Origin: Vibrio kanaloae
Lineage (GTDB): Bacteria; Pseudomonadota; Gammaproteobacteria; Enterobacterales; Vibrionaceae
Length of the DNA stretch: 64,000 bases
Reading direction: 5' to 3'
Assembly (NCBI RefSeq): GCF_024347535.1
Contig: NZ_AP025497.1
Coordinates: 2,852,001-2,916,000 of the forward strand
Shown here: positions 17,908 through 28,227 of the stretch, one piece after another
How the letters are laid out: the number at the start of each line of letters is the position of its first letter
Position numbering within the stretch: position 1 is the first letter of the stretch
The notes under the pieces: model-generated
Seen by the model: the letters and a program-made list of their open reading frames with translations, nothing else
Database searches by the model: none
What the model was told of the DNA's origin: nothing
Program-made: the position numbers and the translations under genes

Positions 17908-19206
17908 GTGGTGTTTTTTACTAAGAAGCAAAAGCCAGAGATAAAACCTAGCCATTCCGACAATGTTTATCAGTCTTTAAAAAAGCATGTTGCATGGATC
18001 GAGTTTACCCCTGAAGGCGTCATCCAAGATGCCAGTGCGCCCTTTTTAACGCTTGTCGGGTACTCATTAGATGAGGTAAAAGGGCAGCACCACAAAATGC
18101 TCTGTACGGATAGCTATATTCGCTCTTCGCTTTATCAAAGCTTTTGGCGAGATCTTGCCAATGGTGTCTCAAAAGAAGGCACGTTCGAGAGAGTAAATAA
18201 GCAAGGTGACACGGTTGTTCTAGAAGCGACCTATTTACCGATCAAAAATTCAGATGGTCGTGTCACTGGCGTAGCAAAACTAGCTTCTGATATCACAGAG
18301 ATCAACGAGCAAAACAAAAAAAATGATGCGTTATTTTCTGCCTTAGACAAATCACAAGCGATTATTGAATTTGATCCTGAAGGGACAATACTGACCGCCA
18401 ACTCAAACTTTTTAAATACGTTGGGTTACAGAGAAAACCAGGTGGTAGGTAAACATCATCGCATGTTCTGTTTTGAGGAATTCTATAATAATCACCCTCA
18501 CTTCTGGCAAGAATTGCAAAAAGGACAGGTAAAGTCGGGGCTTTTTCAACGTCGCAACTCTAACGGAGCAAGCATCTGGATTGAGGCCAGCTACAACCCC
18601 ATCATGAATGAAGCAGGCAAGGTCGTGAAAATCGTCAAGCTTGCCAGCAACATAACGGATCGCATTGAACGCAGCCATGCGATTGCTGAAGCTTCAGAGG
18701 TAGCCTACTCAACATCACTAGAAACGGCGCAAATAGCACTGGAAGGATCGAAACTGCTTGCCGATTCGGTAGAGGTCTCTTTAACGGTATCCCAAAAAGC
18801 GGCCAGTACCTCTCAAAAGGTGCATTCACTCAATGACAGTTCGAAAAGTATTCAAAATATTGTCGCTACAATTCAAGAGATCGCAGCGAGAACGAATTTA
18901 TTGGCACTCAACGCCGCCATCGAAGCCGCAAGAGCCGGTGAATACGGGAGAGGTTTTGCCGTAGTCGCTGACGAAGTAAGACAACTCGCGTCTCGAACTT
19001 CAGACTCGACAAACGAAATAATCAAAGTCGTCGAAGAAAATCAACAACTCATCAACGAGGTGACCAATATGATGACCGAAATGTCATCAATTACGGAAGA
19101 AGGCAATGCCAAGATTACCGAAGTCTCGACTGTCATGGATGAGATCCATAAAGGTGCAGAGAATGTTTCGAGCACGGTGATGAATCTTTCTAATAGCCAA
19201 CATTAA
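17908..19206 (+). CDS. cytoplasmic PAS-PAS methyl-accepting chemotaxis protein (BdlA-like)
   Basis: The 432-residue protein has no membrane helix. Two PAS/PAC units lie at about 25-140 and 145-260 ([47 protein letters not shown], each ending [10 protein letters not shown] or VKLASNITD). A short signalling domain follows with the receptor tip [20 protein letters not shown]. Architecture and length resemble Pseudomonas BdlA, a biofilm-dispersal and redox sensor, which usually binds haem or flavin in PAS; no cofactor residue is certain here. The start is GTG 17908 or GTG 17911; AAGG at 17901-17904 suits 17911 slightly better. Confidence 0.88.
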   Translation: MVFFTKKQKPEIKPSHSDNVYQSLKKHVAWIEFTPEGVIQDASAPFLTLVGYSLDEVKGQHHKMLCTDSYIRSSLYQSFWRDLANGVSKEGTFERVNKQGDTVVLEATYLPIKNSDGRVTGVAKLASDITEINEQNKKNDALFSALDKSQAIIEFDPEGTILTANSNFLNTLGYRENQVVGKHHRMFCFEEFYNNHPHFWQELQKGQVKSGLFQRRNSNGASIWIEASYNPIMNEAGKVVKIVKLASNITDRIERSHAIAEASEVAYSTSLETAQIALEGSKLLADSVEVSLTVSQKAASTSQKVHSLNDSSKSIQNIVATIQEIAARTNLLALNAAIEAARAGEYGRGFAVVADEVRQLASRTSDSTNEIIKVVEENQQLINEVTNMMTEMSSITEEGNAKITEVSTVMDEIHKGAENVSSTVMNLSNSQH

Positions 19207-19297
19207 TCAAAATTTAACGATCGACACATTCTAACCCGCGAGATGACACGCTATGGTCAACTCGATGAGGTTTCATGTCGTCAGGTATAAAAACAAC

Positions 19298-19325
19298 AAA
19301 GTCAGTGACTAAACACTGACTTTTT
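19298..19325. terminator. bidirectional intrinsic terminator
   Basis: AAAGTCAGTG / CACTGACTTT with a 6-nt loop has an A-rich left flank and a T-run on the right. It lies between the convergent chemoreceptor and gdhA genes and can serve both. Confidence 0.85.
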
Positions 19326-19341
19326 ACTACGAGTAGAATGT

Positions 19342-20694
19342 TTAAACAACGCCTTGCTCGATCATTGCATCAGCAACTTTTCTAAACCCCGCAATATTCG
19401 CACCGAGTACCAAGTTACCAGGTTGTCCAAACTCTTTACTGGTCTCATTCGCACTGGTGAAAATGTTCTTCATTATGACTTGTAGATGAGAATCTACCTT
19501 TTCAAACGTCCATTTTTGCATACTGGCATTTTGCGCCATTTCAAGTTGACTGGTCGCAACACCGCCTGCGTTTGCCGCTTTAGCAGGACCGTACGCAATT
19601 TTGGAATCAACAATTGCATTCGCCGCTTCTTGAGTGGTTGGCATATTCGCACCTTCACAGATCAATCGACAACCGTTACTCATAAGCGCTTGCGCATCGG
19701 CTAAAGTAAGTTCATTTTGTGTTGCGCACGGAAATGCAGCGTCCGCTTGATAACGCCATATTGCATGGCCATCAAGAGGATAATCATCGACTGGAGTGTA
19801 GACCGCTTCAGGATAAGTACTTAAGTACTCTTCTAAGGAACAGCGCTTCACTTCTTTGAGCTCTTTAAGTAACTCAAGATCGATGCCCCTCTCATGATAG
19901 ATCGTCCCGCGAGAATCACTGCAAGTTACTGGAAGTGCTCCAATATGATAAAGCTTTTCGATAGCGTAAATCGCAACATTACCAGCACCAGATACCAGAC
20001 ACCTTTTACCTTTCAGCGTATCTTGACGATCATTAAGCATGTATTCGGCAAAGTAAACGGCGCCATACCCAGTAGCTTCTTTGCGCCCAAGAGAGCCCCC
20101 CCAGAGTAAACTTTTACCAGTAAACACACCTTCGTAACGGCCGGTTAAACGCTTGTATTGGCCAAACATATAGCCAATTTCACGAGCACCGACACCGATG
20201 TCACCTGCTGGCACATCAGTAACAGGGCCAATATGACGATATAGTTCGTTCATAAAAGATTGACAAAAACGCATGATTTCACCATCAGATTTGTCTTTGG
20301 GATCAAAATTAGAGCCACCTTTGCCGCCACCAATAGGTAATCCCGTCAGTGCGTTTTTGAATATTTGCTCAAAACCAAGGAACTTAATGACACTAGCGTT
20401 TACTGATGGGTGAAACCTTAGCCCTCCTTTGTATGGGCCTAATGCCGAGTTAAACTCTATGCGATAGCCTTTATTGACTTGCACGTTTCCGGCATCATCA
20501 ACCCAAGGTACACGAAAAATGATCTGCCTTTCAGGCTCTACAATTCTTTGAATAATCGCTTGTTCTTGATATTGACGATTGCTTTCGATAACCGGTGTAA
20601 GAGAGGATAGAACCTCTTCTACCGCTTGATAAAACTCTTTTTGCGCGGGGCTACTGTGTTGTAATGAAACAATCGTATTGTGTATATGTTGCAT
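19342..20694 (-). CDS. gdhA: NADP-specific glutamate dehydrogenase
   Basis: GdhA makes glutamate from 2-oxoglutarate, ammonium and NADPH. The length (about 450 residues) and sequence match the hexameric bacterial NADP enzyme: GYRIEFNSALGPYKGGLRFHPSV with the substrate-binding lysine, IGGGKGGSNFDPKDKS with the catalytic lysine, DVPAGDIGVGAREIGYMFGQYK, and the nucleotide fold VSGAGNVAIYAIEKL. The frame starts at ATG 20703, but AAGG directly abuts that codon and is correctly spaced for ATG 20694, so the latter is used. It stands alone between two terminators. Confidence 0.95.
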   Translation of the reverse strand: MQHIHNTIVSLQHSSPAQKEFYQAVEEVLSSLTPVIESNRQYQEQAIIQRIVEPERQIIFRVPWVDDAGNVQVNKGYRIEFNSALGPYKGGLRFHPSVNASVIKFLGFEQIFKNALTGLPIGGGKGGSNFDPKDKSDGEIMRFCQSFMNELYRHIGPVTDVPAGDIGVGAREIGYMFGQYKRLTGRYEGVFTGKSLLWGGSLGRKEATGYGAVYFAEYMLNDRQDTLKGKRCLVSGAGNVAIYAIEKLYHIGALPVTCSDSRGTIYHERGIDLELLKELKEVKRCSLEEYLSTYPEAVYTPVDDYPLDGHAIWRYQADAAFPCATQNELTLADAQALMSNGCRLICEGANMPTTQEAANAIVDSKIAYGPAKAANAGGVATSQLEMAQNASMQKWTFEKVDSHLQVIMKNIFTSANETSKEFGQPGNLVLGANIAGFRKVADAMIEQGVV

Positions 20695-21129
20695 ATTATT
20701 CATCCTTGCTATATTTAAAAATGTATATCCATATTATTTCACGGTATTTATTTCTGAGAGCACATCTTTAACAGAGGCAGCTGCACATAAAAGCAACACC
20801 TTGAGGTTATTGAATTGATAGGCTTGGGAGAGTCATTTAATAATCATTTTCATCACAAGTCAGTCATTTAATTGCGTAACTTCGATGAATGTTTATTATT
20901 AGGTATTAGCTTTGTTGGGTAAAGAAGATGTGAGCTTTTCTATACTTAACATCGCTTACGTAATATGTCACGCTCTTATCGAACGTGATTAAGCATATAA
21001 GCCAATATAAGATCTTAAGGCTGTAACATCTGGCAACTTGATTTCAAAAGCTACTCTCCCCTCATTAATCCCTTAAGAACCTTAGAAATTATGCTCTTCC
21101 ATTGAATACTATAGAAACTCAAAACAAAC
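20695..21129. other. 435-bp intergenic region between gdhA and the groEL terminator
   Basis: This space holds the gdhA promoter region and nothing else I can support. TCACG and CGTGA half-sites 11 bp apart near 20968-20990 are the only notable symmetry. Confidence 0.5.
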
Positions 21130-21164
21130 AAAAGCCCCGTAAGCGCTAGTCCTACGGGGCTTTT
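21118..21164 (-). terminator. intrinsic terminator of groS-groL
   Basis: On the minus strand a 12-bp stem (AAAAGCCCCGTA / TACGGGGCTTTT) is followed by TTTGTTTG, directly after the groL stop. Confidence 0.92.
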
Positions 21165-21197
21165 CAGACTTTATAGGATTAAGTCAGGGGGATGATT

Positions 21198-22856
<1,659 letters not shown>

Positions 22857-22895
22857 TCAATTCTTTATTCAGTCAGTTCTGTTTTATGGGTCGGA

Positions 22896-23186
22896 TTACT
22901 CAACGATCGCCATGATGTCGTTTTCAGACATGATCAGAACTTCTTTGCCATCGATCTTTTCAGTTTTAGTGCCGTAGCCTTCTGCAAAGATAACGGTGTC
23001 GCCAACTTTAACGTCCAACGGTTGTACTGAACCGTTTTCTAGAATGCGGCCTTTGCCAACAGCTAGAATAATACCGCGCGTTGATTTTTCAGCGGCAGAA
23101 CCAGTTAGAACGATGCCACCAGCAGACTTAGATTCAACTTCTTGGCGCTCAACGATAACTCGGTCGTGTAGAGGACGGATATTCAT
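22896..23186 (-). CDS. groS: co-chaperonin GroES (10 kDa)
   Basis: GroES is the heptameric lid of the GroEL folding chamber. The 96-residue protein starts [16 protein letters not shown] and contains the mobile loop [16 protein letters not shown] that docks on GroEL and the roof segment. The open frame reaches 23330, but ATG 23186 gives the standard length; it is preceded by AGGAG on the minus strand. It is the first gene of the groS-groL operon. Confidence 0.98.
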   Translation of the reverse strand: MNIRPLHDRVIVERQEVESKSAGGIVLTGSAAEKSTRGIILAVGKGRILENGSVQPLDVKVGDTVIFAEGYGTKTEKIDGKEVLIMSENDIMAIVE

Positions 23187-23253
23187 CGGTCGTATCTCCT
23201 GATAATTTCCATTTAATATGATAGTTGCCACGATTGGCATGAGGTTACTCAAT

Positions 23254-23282
23254 ATGTTGGGGGCAATGTGGAAGATCCCAAG
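23254..23282 (-). promoter_or_regulatory. probable sigma-32 (heat-shock) promoter of groS
   Basis: On the minus strand CCCTTGGGA (-35 core CTTGGG, plus-strand 23277-23282) and CCCCCAACAT (-10, plus-strand 23254-23263) are 14 bp apart. They fit the RpoH consensus CTTGAA / CCCCAT with a few mismatches, about 70 bp before the groS start. No CIRCE element is present. Confidence 0.65.
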
Positions 23283-23308
23283 GGGGGAAAAGATAAAAAT
23301 TGTGATCG

Positions 23309-23393
23309 AAAGAGCAGATTCGAGATGCAAATGAACGAGTAGCGAAAAAAGAAAAAAGAAGCCTCCCTATCCCGCATCTGTTTATCCGCTCTC
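23309..23393. repeat. dispersed imperfect-palindrome repeat
   Basis: AAAGAGCAGATTCGAGATGC on the left and CCCGCATCTGTTTATCCGCT on the right form the arms of an imperfect inverted repeat between the groS promoter and the MATE gene. Similar sequences occur at about 6783, 24766, 45945, 46215, 46771, 49690 and 54330. Confidence 0.6.
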
Positions 23394-23448
23394 TACATTT
23401 GATTCATTCTGATTTATCCTACGTTTTTCGTTTCAATCGGCGTTTTAC

Positions 23449-24786
23449 ATGCAAGATAAGCACGGGCTTTTAACCGCCCCGATAGCAAACACTCTGCGCA
23501 CTATGACCATACCGACCATCTTCGGTATGGTGGCGATCTTGATGTTTAACCTAGTCGACACCTTCTTTATCTCGTTGCTTGGCACCCAAGCCTTAGCGGC
23601 GGTCAGTTTTACTTTTCCGGTTACCTTTGCCATCAACTGCATCACCATGGGCATTGGCATTGGCTTATCGACGTGTATTGGCCGATTACTTGGCCAAGGC
23701 AGTGCGCAAAATGCGGCACGTTTTACCTGTCATGGCTTACTGCTTGCCTTACTGCTTGTCGGCTGCGCTTCAACGCTGGGTATTATTTTCTTAGAACCAC
23801 TGTTTATTCAGTTAGGGGCAAAGCCAGCGTTATTGCCGCTGATATCGGAATACATGTTGGTCTGGTATCTCGCGATCCCATTACTGGTTATCCCAATGGC
23901 AGGCAACAGCGCCATACGAGCCAGCGGCGACACCAAAACGCCAGCCAAAATTATGATGATCGCAGGGCTGATCAATGGCGTCTTAGATCCGCTACTCATC
24001 TTTGGTTATGGGCCTTTTCCTGAGCTGGGGATTCAAGGCGCAGCCATTGCCAGCGGTTTTAGTTGGTTTGGTGCGTTATGTGGCTCACTGTACGTGTTAA
24101 CAATACGAGAGAAACTGTTGGCTCCCCCTAAACTGGCCAATATCATCAATGACTGGCGACAGACCCTAAAAATAGGCACCCCAGCCGCACTCTCTAATGC
24201 CCTAAACCCACTTGCTGGCGCTATCATCATGATGATGTTAGCCAAACAAGGCACTGAAGCCGTGGCCGCTTACGGCGCAGCGCAACGTATTGAATCGATT
24301 CTTATCATCGTATTAATGTCTCTCACCTCGGCCCTGACCCCTTTCATGGCGCAGAACTTTGGCGCAAACAACCCTAAACGCAGCTTTGACGGGCTCTTTT
24401 TGAGCATGCGTTTTGCCGTATTGTTCCAAGGTTTGGTTTTCTTAATGATGGTACCGCTGAGCATTCCTTTGGCCGCTCTGTTCTCTCAAGAAGAGTCGGT
24501 GCGAGGCATATTATGGCATTACCTGCTAGTTGTACCCTTTAGCTATGGGTTCCAAGGCATTGTGATGATGCTGATCAGCGGCATGAACGCGATGCATCAA
24601 CCACTCAAAGCCTTCCAATGGAGCTTCATGCGCCTGTTTGTGTTTACCTTACCTTTTGCATGGATAGGCAGCCAAATCGATGGCGTCGAAGGACTGTTTA
24701 TTGGCTTGGCTTTGGGGAATATTGTCGGCGGTATTACCGGATACTGCTTTGCGCTTCGAGTAGAGAAAGATTCGAGATGCGGGTAA
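23449..24786 (+). CDS. MATE-family multidrug/metabolite exporter
   Basis: The 445-residue protein has twelve predicted membrane helices in two homologous halves and the typical MATE opening (LRTMTIPTIFGMVAILMFNLVDTFFISLLGTQALAAVSFTFP), then the second half from about residue 235 (LKIGTPAALSNALNPLAGAIIMMMLA). MATE proteins use Na+ or H+ gradients to export cationic compounds. The substrate cannot be told. The C-terminal tail runs into a dispersed repeat, which encodes its final residues. Confidence 0.9.
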   Translation: MQDKHGLLTAPIANTLRTMTIPTIFGMVAILMFNLVDTFFISLLGTQALAAVSFTFPVTFAINCITMGIGIGLSTCIGRLLGQGSAQNAARFTCHGLLLALLLVGCASTLGIIFLEPLFIQLGAKPALLPLISEYMLVWYLAIPLLVIPMAGNSAIRASGDTKTPAKIMMIAGLINGVLDPLLIFGYGPFPELGIQGAAIASGFSWFGALCGSLYVLTIREKLLAPPKLANIINDWRQTLKIGTPAALSNALNPLAGAIIMMMLAKQGTEAVAAYGAAQRIESILIIVLMSLTSALTPFMAQNFGANNPKRSFDGLFLSMRFAVLFQGLVFLMMVPLSIPLAALFSQEESVRGILWHYLLVVPFSYGFQGIVMMLISGMNAMHQPLKAFQWSFMRLFVFTLPFAWIGSQIDGVEGLFIGLALGNIVGGITGYCFALRVEKDSRCG

Positions 24787-24822
24787 GCTCTTCGCATCCC
24801 GTTTACTCGTATCTCGCATCTA
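24766..24822. repeat. dispersed imperfect-palindrome repeat
   Basis: AAGATTCGAGATGCGGGTAA on the left and ACTCGTATCTCGCATCT on the right form an imperfect inverted repeat that overlaps the last codons of the MATE gene. Confidence 0.6.
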
Positions 24823-24825
24823 TAA

Positions 24826-24854
24826 AAAAGCCCGCACTTTGAAGTGCGGGCTTT
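24826..24854 (-). terminator. intrinsic terminator of gpmI
   Basis: AAGCCCGCACTT / AAGTGCGGGCTT with a 2-nt loop is followed on the minus strand by a T-run (TTTTTTATAG). It may also stop the convergent MATE transcript. Confidence 0.88.
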
Positions 24855-24910
24855 CAAAATCGTTAAAGCTCAACGTGAACCGCTGAGCCAAACCATTACT
24901 TAACTACTGA

Positions 24911-26443
24911 CTACTTAACGAGCACGTCACCTGACATTTCAGCTGGGATATCAATACCAGATAAAGAAAGCATGGTTGGTGCTAGGTCAGACAGTTTACC
25001 GCCCTCTTTAAACTCAACGTCTTTGTTACCCACGTAGATAAGTGGCACTGGTAAGTTCGTGTGCGCCGTGTGAATGCCGCCCGTTTCTGGGTTTACCATC
25101 ATTTCCGCGTTACCGTGGTCCGCAGTGATTAGCAGTTGGCCATCGGCTTCTTTGATTGCTGCTACCACTTTGCCAAGACATTCGTCTAGCGACTCTACGG
25201 CTTTAACCGCTGCATCGTAAACGCCAGTGTGGCCAACCATGTCACAGTTCGGGAAGTTACAAACGATAGCGTCGTATTTGCCGCCTTTGATCGCTGCAAC
25301 CAACTTGTCAGTTAGCTCTGGTGCGCTCATTTCTGGCTGTAGGTCGTAAGTTGCGACTTTTGGAGAAGCCACCAGTTGACGCTCTTCGCCTTCGAACTCG
25401 TCTTCTTTACCGCCGTTGAAGAAGAACGTCACGTGCGCGTATTTCTCGGTTTCAGAGATACGTAGCTGCGTTTTGCCTGCTTTTGATAGCCATTCGCCGT
25501 AAGTGTTCTCTAGAGAAGCCGGTGGGAATGCACAAAGAAGTGGGATGTCTGCTGCGTATTGAGTCAGCATCACAAAGTCGATTGCTGGGAATACGCTACG
25601 CTCAAAGCCGTCGAAATTAGGCACGAACGCACGTGTGATTTCACGCGCACGGTCGGCACGGTAGTTCATGAAGATAACCGCATCGCCATCAACGATAGCA
25701 GCAGACTCTTCGCCTTCCGCTTTGATTTCCGTTGCTTTAACAAACTCATCGTTTTCTTCACGAGCGTAAGCCGCTTCTAGGCCAGCTACGGCCGTGTCGA
25801 ATGTGAATTCCGCTTTTGCTTGAGTAAGCAGGTCGTAAGATTCTTGAACGCGATCCCAGTTGTTATCACGGTCCATTGCGTAGTAACGACCAATAAGCGA
25901 AGCCACACGGCCTTTGCCTAGTTTCGCGAATAACGCTTGGAAGCGCGCTAATGTGTTTTCTGCGCTACGTGGCGGCGTATCACGGCCGTCTAGGAATGCG
26001 TGTAGGTAGATTTTCTCTGCGCCACGTTCAGCGGCCATTTCAACCGCTGCGTAGATGTGGTCTTCATGAGAGTGAACGCCACCTGGCGACATAAGGCCCA
26101 TGATGTGCACGGCTTTCTCAGCTTTTACCGCTTTATCGATAGCGTTCGCTAGCGTTTCAGTTTGACCAAATTCGCCGTCTGCGATTGATTTCGTAATACG
26201 CGTTAAATCTTGGTATACCACGCGGCCCGCACCAATGTTGGTGTGACCCACTTCTGAGTTACCCATTTGACCATCAGGTAGGCCTACATCTAGGCCAGAA
26301 GCAGAGATTAGCGTGTTAGGTTGGTTAGCGATAAGACCGTCGATTACTGGTGTATTCGCGTTCGCGATCGCGTTGTCTTGGTTGTCTTCACGGTAACCGT
26401 AACCGTCAAGGATCACTAGAGCCATTGGCTTCTTAGCTGACAT
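24911..26443 (-). CDS. gpmI: 2,3-bisphosphoglycerate-independent phosphoglycerate mutase
   Basis: GpmI interconverts 3- and 2-phosphoglycerate in glycolysis with two Mn2+ ions and a phosphoserine intermediate. The protein has 510 residues, the family norm. The first metal site is in [12 protein letters not shown] (Asp13), the phosphorylated serine is Ser63 in [17 protein letters not shown], and the C-terminal metal site includes HGNAEMM and [12 protein letters not shown]. The frame reaches 26461, but ATG 26443 has GAGG at proper spacing and starts [17 protein letters not shown] decayed second copy of this gene lies at 60226-60745 in the same orientation. Confidence 0.97.
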   Translation of the reverse strand: MSAKKPMALVILDGYGYREDNQDNAIANANTPVIDGLIANQPNTLISASGLDVGLPDGQMGNSEVGHTNIGAGRVVYQDLTRITKSIADGEFGQTETLANAIDKAVKAEKAVHIMGLMSPGGVHSHEDHIYAAVEMAAERGAEKIYLHAFLDGRDTPPRSAENTLARFQALFAKLGKGRVASLIGRYYAMDRDNNWDRVQESYDLLTQAKAEFTFDTAVAGLEAAYAREENDEFVKATEIKAEGEESAAIVDGDAVIFMNYRADRAREITRAFVPNFDGFERSVFPAIDFVMLTQYAADIPLLCAFPPASLENTYGEWLSKAGKTQLRISETEKYAHVTFFFNGGKEDEFEGEERQLVASPKVATYDLQPEMSAPELTDKLVAAIKGGKYDAIVCNFPNCDMVGHTGVYDAAVKAVESLDECLGKVVAAIKEADGQLLITADHGNAEMMVNPETGGIHTAHTNLPVPLIYVGNKDVEFKEGGKLSDLAPTMLSLSGIDIPAEMSGDVLVK

Positions 26444-26578
26444 AGGACTGACCTCGTTCAATTCAAAATAAATCGGTATAGAAACAAATTAGCGTAATTT
26501 TACTACAGTTTACAGTCAAAACTGTAGCGGAAGATCAAGAAAGGGCGCAGGTCGGGCAACTGAACATGAAAAAAATCA

Positions 26579-28132
26579 TCATTTTGTATTTGATGATCTC
26601 ATGTTTGCTTTGGTAAAGCCCCCGTATAAATCAAGTCGACGGTGGCGCAAGTTAGTCACCGATCCTTCCATATTAAGCTGCTTAAGCTTCGTTAAATCGA
26701 CATCTGCAAAAATGATCATTTCGGTATTGGCACTGGCTTCTGTCAACGTTGCATCGTGCGGGAAATAAATATCTGAGGGTGAGAACACGGCGGACTGTGC
26801 GTATTGAATATCGACATTATCAACACGAGGTAAGTTGCCAACACTGCCACCAATCGCCACATAACATTCATTCTCGATCGCTCGCGCTTGCGAACAAATA
26901 CGAACGCGCTGGTAACCATTTTTGGTATCCGTCCAAAACGGTACAAACACAATTTGTGCGCCCTGCTCCGCCATCATTCGGCCTAGCTCCGGGAACTCGC
27001 TGTCGTAACAAATGAGTATGCCCACTTTACCTGCATCCGTATCAAACACCTGTACCTTGTCGCCACCATCAATCACCCAATCTCTTTGTTCATGAGGCGT
27101 AATGTGGATTTTGTACTGAGCATTAATGCTGCCGTCACGCTGCAGTAGGTAAGCGACGTTATACAACTTACCGTCTTCTTCAATAATCGGCATACTACCG
27201 GCGATGATATTGATGTTGTAGGTCACCGCTAATTGGGAAAAGCGCGATTTGATCTCTTCTGTGAAGCCAGCGAGAAAACGGATGGCCTCAACCGAGTTTT
27301 GTTCCTTTTTCAGCCCCATCAGTGGTGCGTTAAAAAATTCAGGGAAAAGCGCGAAGTCAGCTTGGTAATTGGCCAGAGAAGAAATAAAGAACTCCGCTTG
27401 ATCGAGCAAATCTTCTAAATCGTTCATGGCACGCATTTGCCATTGCACCACGCCAATGCGGATCAGGTTTTTCTCTACATCGTGAACCGATTGAATGTCT
27501 TCCTCATAGAAAAAGTTATCCCACTCCAGCAGCGTGGCATACCCTTTGGATGCGTCGTCTTCGGGTAGATAGCCGCGCATAATTCGTTTCACATCGAAAT
27601 CATTCGCTAATTGAAACGACAAAATGGGATCATGAAGTTCACGACGTTTTACTTTGTCGATATATTCCGCCACGCTCAGTTCATTCGCATGTTCGTGGTA
27701 ATGAGGAATGCGACCACCTGCTAATATGGCTTTAAAGTTCTTGCTCCGGCACAATTCTTTACGAGCATTATACAAACGGCGGCCCAAACGAAGCCCTCGG
27801 TAATCGGGGTGTACAAAGACATCCAAACCATACATGGCATCGCCTGTCACTTGGTTCTGAATCACGTTATTTTCCGTGATGATGTCCGTATAAAGGTGAG
27901 GGAGAGAAAAGCGATTGTAATTCACTTTAATCGTCAAAGCGGCGCCGATGATCTTGCCGTTATCTTCAATACAAATTTGCCCATCAGGAAACTGATGAAT
28001 CAGATCCAGGATGGTCAAACGTGGCCACGCCCCTCCAACATCAGGAAAGACGAGATCCATTAATGCCGCGAGCTCGGTGTAATCCGATGGTTCAATGGTG
28101 CGTAAAGAGAGTTGATGCGAGTTGGTATCCAT
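26579..28132 (-). CDS. GNAT acetyltransferase-carbon-nitrogen hydrolase fusion
   Basis: The 517-residue protein joins an N-terminal GNAT domain (about 8-200, acetyl-CoA motif DVFVHPDYRGLRLGRRLYNARKEL) to a C-terminal nitrilase-superfamily amidohydrolase (about 223-510). The nitrilase catalytic triad is complete: Glu265 (FPEFF), Lys341 (QYKIHITPHE) and Cys375 (ICYDSEFPE). Such fusions are widespread in bacteria; their substrates are not settled. It is preceded by its own upstream space and is separate from gpmI by about 135 bp. Confidence 0.93.
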   Translation of the reverse strand: MDTNSHQLSLRTIEPSDYTELAALMDLVFPDVGGAWPRLTILDLIHQFPDGQICIEDNGKIIGAALTIKVNYNRFSLPHLYTDIITENNVIQNQVTGDAMYGLDVFVHPDYRGLRLGRRLYNARKELCRSKNFKAILAGGRIPHYHEHANELSVAEYIDKVKRRELHDPILSFQLANDFDVKRIMRGYLPEDDASKGYATLLEWDNFFYEEDIQSVHDVEKNLIRIGVVQWQMRAMNDLEDLLDQAEFFISSLANYQADFALFPEFFNAPLMGLKKEQNSVEAIRFLAGFTEEIKSRFSQLAVTYNINIIAGSMPIIEEDGKLYNVAYLLQRDGSINAQYKIHITPHEQRDWVIDGGDKVQVFDTDAGKVGILICYDSEFPELGRMMAEQGAQIVFVPFWTDTKNGYQRVRICSQARAIENECYVAIGGSVGNLPRVDNVDIQYAQSAVFSPSDIYFPHDATLTEASANTEMIIFADVDLTKLKQLNMEGSVTNLRHRRLDLYGGFTKANMRSSNTK

Positions 28133-28227
28133 ATCCTACTATCCATGTGTCCTTTTTAAACAGTAACAATGAGAATGCCATATTTTGACCGATACATACA
28201 CCTAGCCGAGAGTAAGATCAGCACGCC

